Below the pieces are notes generated by a model. It worked only from the letters and a program-made list of their open reading frames with translations. It did no database searches and was not told the origin of the DNA. From NCBI RefSeq assembly GCF_015553625.1, contig NZ_JADNGY010000001.1, forward strand, positions 274,731 through 338,730: DNA of 64,000 nucleotides. Direction: 5' to 3'. This stretch comes from Streptococcus australis. GTDB taxonomy: Bacteria > Bacillota > Bacilli > Lactobacillales > Streptococcaceae. Shown here piece after piece: positions 8,041 to 16,210 of this stretch. Position 1 is the first letter of the stretch. Every line of letters begins with the position of its first letter. Made by a program: the position numbers and the translations under genes.

Positions 8041-8841
8041 TTAACCGCGAGTTTTCCCTCCGGCAATATTTGTAGTGACTCCAGTTATATAGCTAGAACG
8101 GTCTGAAATATAGAATGCTACAAGGTCAGCTACTTCCCGTAGTTTACCACTTCGTCCCAAAGGAGTTGTTGAAGTTGAAGCATAACCAGCTCGAATATCT
8201 TCTACCGTCTTTCCACGGGTATAAGCAAGAGCTTCCTCATAAGAAAGAGTTCGAAGTCCCGTAGCTTCCATAATTCCTGGAGCAATTCCAACCACACGTA
8301 CACCATGCTTACCCAGCTCTTTTGCCCATGAACGAGTGTAACTATAGACTGCTGCTTTTGTGGCAGCATAGGCACTTTGTCCTTCAGAACCTTCCAAGCC
8401 TGCTTCTGAAGCCATGTTCACAATTACACCTTTTCCATTTTTCACTAAAATACGTCCCACTGCCTGACTAACCAGATACAAACCTTTTTGATTAATCATC
8501 GTTACTTTTTCGAACGTCTCATCGTCCAATTCGTAAGGACCTTTAGGATTTTCTGCATCGATTAATAATCTAGGGATATTAATCCCTGCATTATTGACCA
8601 CTGCATCAATATTGCCAAATCTTTCAACTATTTTGGCAACACCCTCTTCTACTTCAGAGCGAGAAGTTACATCAACTTTTACAAATAATAGATTTGGATG
8701 ACGCAAATCGTTGTCGCTAAGATCGAAATTCGCTACGTTGACACCTAATTCCAGCAATTCTTCAACGATTGCCTTACCGATCCCAGATGACGCGCCAGTC
8801 ACAAGAACTGTTTTGCCTTTTATGTTTAACCAATCATTCAT
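8041..8841 (-). CDS. srlD: sorbitol-6-phosphate 2-dehydrogenase (SDR family)
   Basis: A 266-aa short-chain dehydrogenase/reductase: cofactor loop TGASSGIGKA (about 14-23), NNAGIN, catalytic Ser in VNMASEAG, and YAATKAA for the Tyr-x-x-x-Lys pair. It oxidises sorbitol 6-phosphate to fructose 6-phosphate with NAD, which feeds directly into Pgi and glycolysis. Assignment to sorbitol rests on the operon: it is the first gene of srlD-R-M-A-E-B, the order known in S. mutans. A TTG upstream gives 5 extra residues, but the ATG at 8841 follows GAGAGG at 7-8 nt and is preferred. Confidence 0.9.
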   Translation of the reverse strand: MNDWLNIKGKTVLVTGASSGIGKAIVEELLELGVNVANFDLSDNDLRHPNLLFVKVDVTSRSEVEEGVAKIVERFGNIDAVVNNAGINIPRLLIDAENPKGPYELDDETFEKVTMINQKGLYLVSQAVGRILVKNGKGVIVNMASEAGLEGSEGQSAYAATKAAVYSYTRSWAKELGKHGVRVVGIAPGIMEATGLRTLSYEEALAYTRGKTVEDIRAGYASTSTTPLGRSGKLREVADLVAFYISDRSSYITGVTTNIAGGKTRG

Positions 8842-8873
8842 TTTGATACCTCTCAAATTTTATTTACAAGGCA

Positions 8874-8890
8874 ATTATACAGCGCTTTCA
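8874..8890 (-). promoter_or_regulatory. srl operon promoter -10 with overlapping cre-like site
   Basis: On the minus strand TATAAT (8879-8874) lies 33 nt before the srlD start. TGAAAGCGCTGTAT (8890-8877) overlaps it and matches the catabolite-responsive element TGAAAGCGCTTTCA at 11 of 14 positions. CcpA binding here would block RNA polymerase, giving glucose repression of sorbitol use. Confidence 0.6.
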
Positions 8891-8958
8891 TAAATGAATT
8901 AAGACACTCTTTTTTACACAGTTCAAAAAAATAATAAACTAATTAAGAGGCTTGTACT

Positions 8959-8997
8959 AAAAAATCCACAAGAAATGAACTTGTGGATCTCTTTTTA
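8959..8997 (-). terminator. pgi terminator
   Basis: ATCCACAAG / CTTGTGGAT stem with a 7-nt loop, flanked by A5 and T5. It sits between the pgi stop and the srl promoter, so the srl operon is transcribed independently of pgi. Confidence 0.85.
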
Positions 8998-9027
8998 TAC
9001 TCTAAATGAACTCAAGGCATATAAGAA

Positions 9028-10377
9028 TCAAAGGCGTGCATTCAACTCAGCACCCAGCTCTTCAAAGCCTGGTTTTCCAAGAAGGGCAAACATGTTTTTC
9101 TTATAAGCCTCAACTCCAGGCTGGTCAAATGGATTGATACCATTCAGGTAGCCAGAAAGAGCAATAGCCAACTCAAAGAAGTAAATAGTGTAGCCCAAAG
9201 TGAACTCATCTTGCTCAGGCAGTGTCACAAACATATTTGGAACTCCACCATCAGTGTGTGCTAACAGCACTCCATCTGTAGCTTTTTTATTGACAAAGTC
9301 AACATCTTTTCCTTGCAAGTAGCCAAGACCGTCCAAGTCTTCTGCCAATTCAGGAATCAGCACATTTTTGCGAGGTTTATCTACACGTACAACTGTTTCA
9401 AAGAGGATACGGGTACCTTCCTGGATAAATTGTCCCAGAGAGTGCAAGTCTGTTGAGAAGTTGGCTGAAGTTGGGTAAATCCCTTTTTGGTCTTTCCCTT
9501 CTGACTCACCAGCCAGTTGCTTCCACCACTCAGAGAAGTATTGTAGAGATGGTTCATAGTTAGCTAAAACTTCTGTCAGATAACCTTTACGGTACAAGAT
9601 ATTGCGTACAACTGCATATTGATATGCTTCATTTTCAGCCAACTTATCAGAAGCATAAGCCTTGCGAGCAGCATTTGCTCCTTCCATTAACTTGCTGATA
9701 TCAGCCCCTGCAGCTGCGATTGGCAAGAGTCCCACTGCTGTCAATACTGTAAAACGACCACCTACACTATCAGGCACTACAAAAGTATCCCAGCCATTAG
9801 CATCTGCTTCAACCTTAACTGCACCTTTAGCGCGGTCTGTAGTTGCATAAATCCGTTTATTTGCTTCTTCCTGACCATACTTCTTAACCAAGAGTTCTTT
9901 GAAGACACGGAAAGCAATAGCAGGCTCTGTAGTCGTTCCTGACTTAGAAATAACGTTGACAGAGAAATCTTTGTCTGATACATAGTCTACCAAATCAGCC
10001 AAATAGCTTGAAGAAATAGAATTTCCAGCATAGAGGATTTGAGGTGCCTTGCGTTCTTCCTTGCTTTGTAGATTTACAAAAGAATTATTCAAGAAATCAA
10101 TAGCTGCACGAGCTCCTAAATAGGAACCACCAATACCGATTACGATCAATACCTCACTATCAGATTGGATTTTAGCAGCAGCCTTTTGAATACGAGCAAA
10201 TTCATCTTTGTCATATTCTTCAGGCAAGTTCAACCAGCCAGTCATTTCTGCCCCAGGACCTGTACCATTTCGCAGAGCAGAATCTGCAGCAGTCACTTGA
10301 GGCTGCATATAATCTAGTTCATGTGGTGCTACAAATTTATCTAACACCTTTGAGTAGTCAAATTTAATATGTGACAT
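9028..10377 (-). CDS. pgi: glucose-6-phosphate isomerase
   Basis: 449 aa, the usual streptococcal length. It interconverts glucose 6-phosphate and fructose 6-phosphate in the cytoplasm. Visible landmarks are [32 protein letters not shown] (SIS phosphate loop), [20 protein letters not shown], and the C-terminal [21 protein letters not shown] containing the catalytic Lys region. The ATG at 10377 follows GGAGGATAAAC. The gene is complete and ends with its own terminator. A diverged 3' fragment of the same gene lies at 2976-3454, on the far side of the sorbitol operon, so this copy may be wholly or partly of donor origin. Confidence 0.96.
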   Translation of the reverse strand: MSHIKFDYSKVLDKFVAPHELDYMQPQVTAADSALRNGTGPGAEMTGWLNLPEEYDKDEFARIQKAAAKIQSDSEVLIVIGIGGSYLGARAAIDFLNNSFVNLQSKEERKAPQILYAGNSISSSYLADLVDYVSDKDFSVNVISKSGTTTEPAIAFRVFKELLVKKYGQEEANKRIYATTDRAKGAVKVEADANGWDTFVVPDSVGGRFTVLTAVGLLPIAAAGADISKLMEGANAARKAYASDKLAENEAYQYAVVRNILYRKGYLTEVLANYEPSLQYFSEWWKQLAGESEGKDQKGIYPTSANFSTDLHSLGQFIQEGTRILFETVVRVDKPRKNVLIPELAEDLDGLGYLQGKDVDFVNKKATDGVLLAHTDGGVPNMFVTLPEQDEFTLGYTIYFFELAIALSGYLNGINPFDQPGVEAYKKNMFALLGKPGFEELGAELNARL

Positions 10378-10448
10378 GTTTATCCTCCAATTGTTCTTTT
10401 CTTTTATGATAACGCTTTAAGAAAAAATAAGCAAGTGCTTTCGCTATT

Positions 10449-10480
10449 TTAAAACGTTTACATTTGTATTCTATACTATT
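10449..10480 (-). promoter_or_regulatory. candidate pgi promoter with cre-like element
   Basis: TAGAAT (10473-10468) could be the -10. TGTAAACGTTTTAA (10462-10449) is a partial cre match just downstream. Spacing to the start codon is about 70 nt. Confidence 0.35.
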
Positions 10481-10702
10481 TTTCTAAATAAGCTAACCTT
10501 AGGACATAACCGAGAGCAATCGTTTGCGTAAGTCAACAAATTTTAGGCCTATTTAGGCCTATTGAGAAGAACAATTTTGATTGACAAGAAAACAAATATG
10601 CTTCTTAAGATTGGATGTCAGCTGAATTCATTTCAGGTCCGTTCAAACTAGATTCGCTGCTCCAATATTCATCTGCACCTTTTAGGCTTGACTCATCAAG
10701 AG

Positions 10703-10787
10703 CAATAGAAAAAGAGCACACAGTTCACTTCGCTTAGGGCTGCTGGATTCCTCCCCTGACCCGCTTCACGCAGAACTGTTGCTCCGA
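10703..10787 (-). ncRNA. ffs: bacterial signal recognition particle RNA (4.5S/scRNA)
   Basis: The minus strand contains the conserved SRP core: GTTCTGCGTGAAGCGGGTC, AGGGGAGGAATCCAGCAGCCC, then a closing strand and a T-rich 3' end (GCTCTTTTTC). The length of about 85 nt fits the small streptococcal form. The RNA binds Ffh and targets membrane proteins. Ends are estimated from the promoter and the T-run. Confidence 0.9.
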
Positions 10788-10792
10788 TAGGT

Positions 10793-10820
10793 ATTATATC
10801 ATAATTTGTGGATTTTGCAA
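10793..10820 (-). promoter_or_regulatory. SRP RNA promoter
   Basis: TTGCAA (10820-10815), 16-nt spacer, TATAAT (10798-10793), ending 6 nt before the inferred RNA start. It overlaps the 3' flank of tadA. Confidence 0.75.
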
Positions 10821-10831
10821 AGGTCCGGTTT

Positions 10832-11341
10832 TTATTCTTGTGTTTCGGCCTTGGCTGCGAGTTTGGCTTGTTTTTTTCGTTCTCGACCTTGGCGGAAGAA
10901 GGTCTGCATGATGGCTGCACATTCTGCTTCCAAGATTCCTGTTTCTACTTCGACTCGGTGATTGAGGCGTTCATCTGCCAAAATGTCGTAGAGACTACCT
11001 GCTCCACCGAACTTCTGATTGGTCGCCCCGTAAATCACCTGGGGAATCCGAGCTAGACCAATGGCACCACTACACATGACACAGGGCTCAATCGTGACAA
11101 AAAGCGTCGTATCCAGCAGGCGCCAGCTATTTTCACGCTGATTGGCCTCCTCGATCGCCATGATTTCCGCATGCATGACCGCCCGCTGCAGCTCCTCACG
11201 CGCATTATGTCCACGCCCGATAATCTGACCATCCTTGACCAAGACACAGCCAATCGGTATTTCATCATTGGCGAGGGCAATCTCCGCCTCCTTCAGGGCT
11301 TCCCTCATAAACATCGCTTTTTCCTCTATCGTGTAGTCCAT
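10832..11341 (-). CDS. tadA: tRNA adenosine(34) deaminase TadA
   Basis: A 169-aa zinc deaminase that converts A34 to inosine in tRNA-Arg. The zinc and catalytic residues are visible in VMHAEIMAI (His, Glu) and PCVMCSGAI (two Cys). An upstream in-frame ATG at 11374 lies inside the -10 hexamer of the promoter and cannot be on the transcript. The ATG at 11341, preceded by GGAAGAAGGAAGAG, is therefore the start. The C-terminal Lys/Ala-rich tail is typical for streptococci. The SRP RNA gene follows directly. Confidence 0.93.
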   Translation of the reverse strand: MDYTIEEKAMFMREALKEAEIALANDEIPIGCVLVKDGQIIGRGHNAREELQRAVMHAEIMAIEEANQRENSWRLLDTTLFVTIEPCVMCSGAIGLARIPQVIYGATNQKFGGAGSLYDILADERLNHRVEVETGILEAECAAIMQTFFRQGRERKKQAKLAAKAETQE

Positions 11342-11372
11342 CTCTTCCTTCTTCCTTTTAGTTTCTTTGTTC

Positions 11373-11402
11373 ATTATACCATAGGCAGCTTACGACTCAC
11401 AA
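11373..11402 (-). promoter_or_regulatory. tadA: tadA promoter
   Basis: TTGTGA (11402-11397), 18-nt spacer, TATAAT (11378-11373). It decides the tadA start codon, because the longest open frame would begin inside this -10. Confidence 0.7.
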
Positions 11403-11426
11403 AAAAAGCCGCCGATTGGGCGACTC
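11401..11426 (-). terminator. minus-strand terminator upstream of tadA
   Basis: GTCGCC / GGCGGC stem (one G-T pair) followed by T7 on the minus strand. It would stop transcripts coming from the ABC transporter region. Confidence 0.6.
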
Positions 11427-11643
11427 TTATGGGAGATTATTATGAAAAAGTTTAGGAGGTTTAAACAAAGTTAGGAGGTCTTTGTTTATGCTTCTAGTAT
11501 AGCTGGCCTATCTTAAATAAAGCTTAAGTTCTCTGAGTATTGATGATTTTGGAAATATCACCACTTAGAATCTCAAAAATATCTGACAAATTGCTGGCTT
11601 ACTACTATCCGCTTTGTCGCAGAACCAACTATTGTGGCATCGC
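11427..11643. other. intergenic region with leader-like plus-strand segment, no gene recognised
   Basis: On the plus strand there is a 10-codon ORF (11442-11474, MKKFRRFKQS) containing AGGAGG, then a second AGGAGG at 11473-11478 followed 9 nt later by ATG CTT CTA GTA TAG. The density of Shine-Dalgarno-like sites looks like the leader of a gene that has been lost. Nothing else is recognised up to the ABC transporter stop. Confidence 0.35.
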
Positions 11644-13230
11644 TCATCCTTTACGTAACTCAAGGATTTGGTCATAGCGCTCTTCTTCATCAATATGATG
11701 GGCTATTTCTAGTACCGTGATCGGCAAAGAAAAGATTAGGTCTCTAACCAGACGACTATTTTTTTCGTCCAAAGCTGATGTCACTTCGTCCGCTAATAAA
11801 ATATCCTTCTCGCGTAAGAGAAAACGAGCCAACTCTAATCTGACACGCTGACCTCCTGAAATGTTTTCACCATTATTATGAATTTCTACATTCAAAATAT
11901 CCTGAAATTCATCTATTAAGCCAACTCGGTCCAATACCTCCAATAATTCATGGTCCTGAAAAGGCTGACCAAAAGTTAGATTATAGCGGATAGTATCGTT
12001 AAACAGGAAGGGATGCTGGCTAATTAAACCGATATTCCCTTGGAAATGACTCGTTATTTGATTTCCATCATACTGAACGAAAATGTCACCCTCATCACAT
12101 ACTTCTTCTCCTAAAATCAAGCGAAAAAGAGTCGTCTTTCCAGACCCGCTCGGTCCTTTGATTAAGACCTTCTGACCTACTGAAATCGTCGCCGTCAAAT
12201 CAGAAAAAAGCTGACGTTCAGCAAAACTTTTTGAAATATGATTTAAGCGCAACGATTCGAGATTTTCAACAAATTGATCCTTTGTCTCTTCGAAATCAGG
12301 TTCTTCCTCGATAATCTTAAACAGGCGGTTCGCAGTCGGCAAGGCACCTTGGAGATTGGCTGCACTGTACATCAGAGTTTGGATCGGTTCTACCAGCATC
12401 CCCGCAGCAACATACATAGAGATGAGGCTTGTAATAGAAATAGAATTTCCCTGTAAACTCAAATAAAAGCCTAAAGCAAGAGGAACAACCTGACTAAAAA
12501 AGACCATAAATCCATTAAAGAAAAAAATAATATTATGTGTGAAACAAAATCTTTGGATGGCTTTTTGATATTCTCCGTTTAAATCATTCACGCGCTCTTC
12601 ATTCAGCCTCATGGCCTGATTAATCCGTAAGGTTTGGCTGCCTTGCATACTATCCGAGACAAGCCCATGTAATTTCGTTCTAAGCTTGGACCAGCTGTCT
12701 CCCGAATCTTGTAAACGACGATTCATGATGAACTGAGGAATAGGTCTCATAATCGTAAAAATGACAAAAATAAGTCCTAAGAGAAAATTTTGTGAAACAA
12801 TATAAATGGCTGTAACAAGGGCGACAAATCCCCAACTCACCATAACATTTATATTTTCCAAATAATTATCGCCCACATATTCCATATCTTGAGTTAGCAG
12901 ACTAACTTTTTCATCATTGGAAAATTTAGGATTCAATATGACTTTCTTAAATAAAAGGGCACGGACACTTTTGTTGATTTCTCTTCGGAATATATTGTGC
13001 GAATAGTTTGAAAACAGCATCAGACTATAAATAACAAGATAGACAGACAAACCAAATAAAACAAAATTGAGAATTTTTCCATAAGAAAGGCCGTCTTGAT
13101 CTAACTTCAAGGCCTTCGTTAAAATCAGAGGTTGCGCCAACACCAAACCACTATTCACAATACGCCCTAAAAAAATAGGAAAAAGATACTTCTTATCAAT
13201 GTACTTATAAATATTTCTCATAATTATCAT
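11644..13230 (-). CDS. ABC transporter, fused permease and ATPase (putative peptide exporter)
   Basis: 528 aa: an N-terminal six-helix exporter domain (about 10-300) and a C-terminal nucleotide-binding domain with Walker A GPSGSGKTTLF, signature NISGGQRVRLE, Walker B DILLADEVTSALD and H-loop AHH. There is no N-terminal C39 peptidase, so it would not cleave a double-Gly leader itself. It lies 55 nt downstream of a 23-codon Cys-containing ORF and a hairpin, and downstream of a truncated radical-SAM gene. That context suggests export of a modified peptide; otherwise the substrate is unknown. The ATG at 13221 (MRNIYKYIDKK) is a likely alternative start because GGATGAT precedes it. Confidence 0.82.
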   Translation of the reverse strand: MIIMRNIYKYIDKKYLFPIFLGRIVNSGLVLAQPLILTKALKLDQDGLSYGKILNFVLFGLSVYLVIYSLMLFSNYSHNIFRREINKSVRALLFKKVILNPKFSNDEKVSLLTQDMEYVGDNYLENINVMVSWGFVALVTAIYIVSQNFLLGLIFVIFTIMRPIPQFIMNRRLQDSGDSWSKLRTKLHGLVSDSMQGSQTLRINQAMRLNEERVNDLNGEYQKAIQRFCFTHNIIFFFNGFMVFFSQVVPLALGFYLSLQGNSISITSLISMYVAAGMLVEPIQTLMYSAANLQGALPTANRLFKIIEEEPDFEETKDQFVENLESLRLNHISKSFAERQLFSDLTATISVGQKVLIKGPSGSGKTTLFRLILGEEVCDEGDIFVQYDGNQITSHFQGNIGLISQHPFLFNDTIRYNLTFGQPFQDHELLEVLDRVGLIDEFQDILNVEIHNNGENISGGQRVRLELARFLLREKDILLADEVTSALDEKNSRLVRDLIFSLPITVLEIAHHIDEEERYDQILELRKG

Positions 13231-13240
13231 CCATCAAAAT

Positions 13241-13261
13241 AGAGGGCTAGCACAACCCTCT
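13241..13261 (-). terminator. hairpin between the small peptide ORF and the ABC transporter
   Basis: AGAGGG / CCCTCT with a 9-nt loop, followed on the minus strand by ATTTTG. The weak T-tract suggests a leaky terminator, an arrangement often found after peptide precursor genes. Confidence 0.5.
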
Positions 13262-13285
13262 TCTCTAATTTATTTAAAATCGTGA

Positions 13286-13357
13286 TTATTTACAATCACA
13301 ATTATAGTTAAATACTCTAGGTTTAGCATTCATTTTGTCATCGAATTTGTTATTCAC
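13286..13357 (-). CDS. short Cys-containing ORF, candidate RiPP precursor peptide
   Basis: 23 codons from a GTG at 13357 with GAAGG 5 nt upstream. The leader-like part is charged (residues 1-14, ending MNAKPR) and the C-terminus is VFNYNCDCK, with two Cys and an Asn-x-x-Cys spacing. The upstream GTG at 13369 would add 4 residues. It starts right where the truncated radical-SAM frame stops and is followed by a hairpin and an exporter gene. An alternative is that it is the out-of-frame residual 3' end of the deleted radical-SAM gene, whose SPASM domain is also Cys-rich. Confidence 0.4.
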   Translation of the reverse strand: MNNKFDDKMNAKPRVFNYNCDCK

Positions 13358-13365
13358 TTTAACCT

Positions 13366-13644
13366 TCACCGAAAATTACAATCTCCATGTGTCAAAATTG
13401 TTAGTTCCAATAATTCAGCATCTGTATCGCTTATTTTAGATAGATACTTTTCGACCTCATACTCACCCTCACTTAAATATTTATTTTTATCAAGATAAGC
13501 ATGAAACTCTTTCCTAATCACATCATTGCTGTCGACTACTCTATTCAATTCATTCGTAAGAAAAAATGAATGATTGGTTTTAGTATTAAAATACAACGTA
13601 CCATCATCAGTACTATATTTTAATATATATCGTGACAAATTCAT
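13366..13644 (-). pseudogene. truncated radical-SAM peptide-modifying enzyme (N-terminal 92 residues)
   Basis: The frame begins with ATG at 13644 after AAGAGGTGATAAT. The opening RYILKYSTDDGTLYFNTKT and the acidic middle are typical of N-termini of SPASM-type radical-SAM maturases from streptococcal RiPP clusters. It ends LELTILTHGDCNFR, exactly where the 4Fe-4S motif C-x-x-x-C-x-x-C begins: the first Cys is present and the frame stops at the position of the second (CGG TGA). Some 300 residues of the barrel are missing, so it is non-functional as an enzyme. The break within the motif points to a deletion rather than a point mutation. Confidence 0.72.
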
Positions 13645-13762
13645 ATTATCACCTCTTAATCTGTGTGACTTAACCTACAGTAAGTATACACCGATAGAAA
13701 TATTAAATAAAGCAATATTCAGCAGATTAGAAAAGTTCCAACTTTTAATATTTTGGAAAAGG

Positions 13763-14407
13763 TTATCCTATAAAAGCTGCAATTTCGCCAACTTCTTGAG
13801 CAATATAGGTGGCGCCGGCTTCTTCCAATTCTTCCCTGCTTCCAAAGCCATAAAGGACACCGATAGAATCAAACTTTTGCGCTTGAGCGCCAAGCACATC
13901 GTGCTCCCTGTCTCCAATCATGATGGTATGCGCCAAATCTGTAATCCCATTTTGCTCCAAGGCATACTGGATAACATCGCTTTTTTTACTACGTTTTCTA
14001 TCCATGGTCGCACCAGCGACAAAGTCAAAATAATCATACAAACCAAAGTGTTTGAGAATTTGAATGGAAAATTCTTCAGGCTTTGACGTAGCTACAATCA
14101 ACTGTTTGCCAGCCTGCTTGAGAGAAGCCAGCAAGTCAGGAACGCCTAGATAGACCTCATTTTCATAAAGGCCTTTTTCGGAAAAATACTCATGATAGTA
14201 GTCAATGGCCTTTAAACATTCTTCCTTAGAAAATCCATAAAAGCGCTCAAAAGACTCCTGCAAGGGCGGACCGATGAAAACTCTCAATGCTTTCTTGTCT
14301 GGCACTTGAATCCCATATTTTCCTAAGGCATAGGCCACCGAGTTGGTAATCCCTAGTTCTGAATTGGTCAAGGTGCCGTCTAGGTCAAATAAAATCGTTT
14401 GATACAT
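13763..14407 (-). CDS. gph: HAD-family hydrolase, phosphoglycolate-phosphatase-like
   Basis: A 214-aa HAD superfamily phosphatase: motif I DLDGTLTNS (nucleophile Asp 8), motif II in VATSKPEEF, and motif III/IV in MIGDREHDVLGA. The cap domain of about 70 residues lies between motifs I and II. Similar proteins hydrolyse phosphoglycolate or other small phosphoesters; the substrate cannot be read from the sequence. It lies downstream of purA, separated by a family-1 repeat. Confidence 0.87.
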   Translation of the reverse strand: MYQTILFDLDGTLTNSELGITNSVAYALGKYGIQVPDKKALRVFIGPPLQESFERFYGFSKEECLKAIDYYHEYFSEKGLYENEVYLGVPDLLASLKQAGKQLIVATSKPEEFSIQILKHFGLYDYFDFVAGATMDRKRSKKSDVIQYALEQNGITDLAHTIMIGDREHDVLGAQAQKFDSIGVLYGFGSREELEEAGATYIAQEVGEIAAFIG

Positions 14408-14428
14408 TTTTTCCTCTTTCTGCTTTCA

Positions 14429-14612
14429 AAAAGAGGCTGGGACAAAAGTCCTAGCCTCTCAATTGTCTTTGGATTGTCGAGCAAGACGCAGTGGTTGAGT
14501 GGGCTCTACTACGCTGATTTCATCAGCTTTTACAGCCCTACTCAACTGTGCGGAGGTGGGACGATGAAATCGAATTCTAACGAATGACCGATTTCTGTCC
14601 CACTCTCTTATC
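14429..14612 (+). repeat. family-1 modular hairpin repeat, copy 1 (short form)
   Basis: About 183 bp. The left end AAAGAGGCTGGGACAAAAGT forms a hairpin with CCTAGCCTC; the right end is ATTTCTGTCCCACTCTCTT. The interior lacks the BOX-like modules of copies 2 and 4. Instead it has a nested inverted repeat: TGAGTGGGCT and AGCCCTACTCA enclosing GCTGAT / ATCAGC. It lies between the 3' end of purA and the start of gph. Confidence 0.85.
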
Positions 14613-14621
14613 TTCATTTGC

Positions 14622-15983
<1,362 letters not shown>

Positions 15984-15992
15984 TTATACCTC

Positions 15993-16021
15993 ATTATATG
16001 AAAAATTTGACAATTTTTCAA
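15993..16021 (-). promoter_or_regulatory. purA: purA promoter
   Basis: TTGAAA (16021-16016), 17-nt spacer, TATAAT (15998-15993). The leader downstream contains a GCAGG / CCTGC hairpin. No purine riboswitch or PurBox was recognised. Confidence 0.7.
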
Positions 16022-16210
16022 GGAGGGTTCATCATTTCATTTGTTTTTTCTCTTATGTAGACGAATTACATTTTTACAAAATATGTATTTTCTGAATTTT
16101 AGTACTTAATTTAAAATAAAAGTTCGGAATTTTTGTAAAATCGTAGCGGAAATTTGCTTTCTTTTTCCGTTTGTAATAGACTAAAATAACTACCATAGGA
16201 CGGTGAAACG

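Noticed and set aside
10590..10700. Minus-strand tail reading ALDESSLKGADEYWSSESS to a TAA, possibly a gene remnant
   Set aside because: The frame runs back into the SRP RNA, has no start of its own, and matches no family I recognise; it may be chance.
10696..10920. 74-aa minus-strand ORF overlapping the SRP RNA
   Set aside because: It lies across a conserved structural RNA and its promoter; not protein-coding.
13574..14086. 170-aa plus-strand ORF across the radical-SAM start and the HAD gene
   Set aside because: It is antisense to two supported genes and has no ribosome-binding site.
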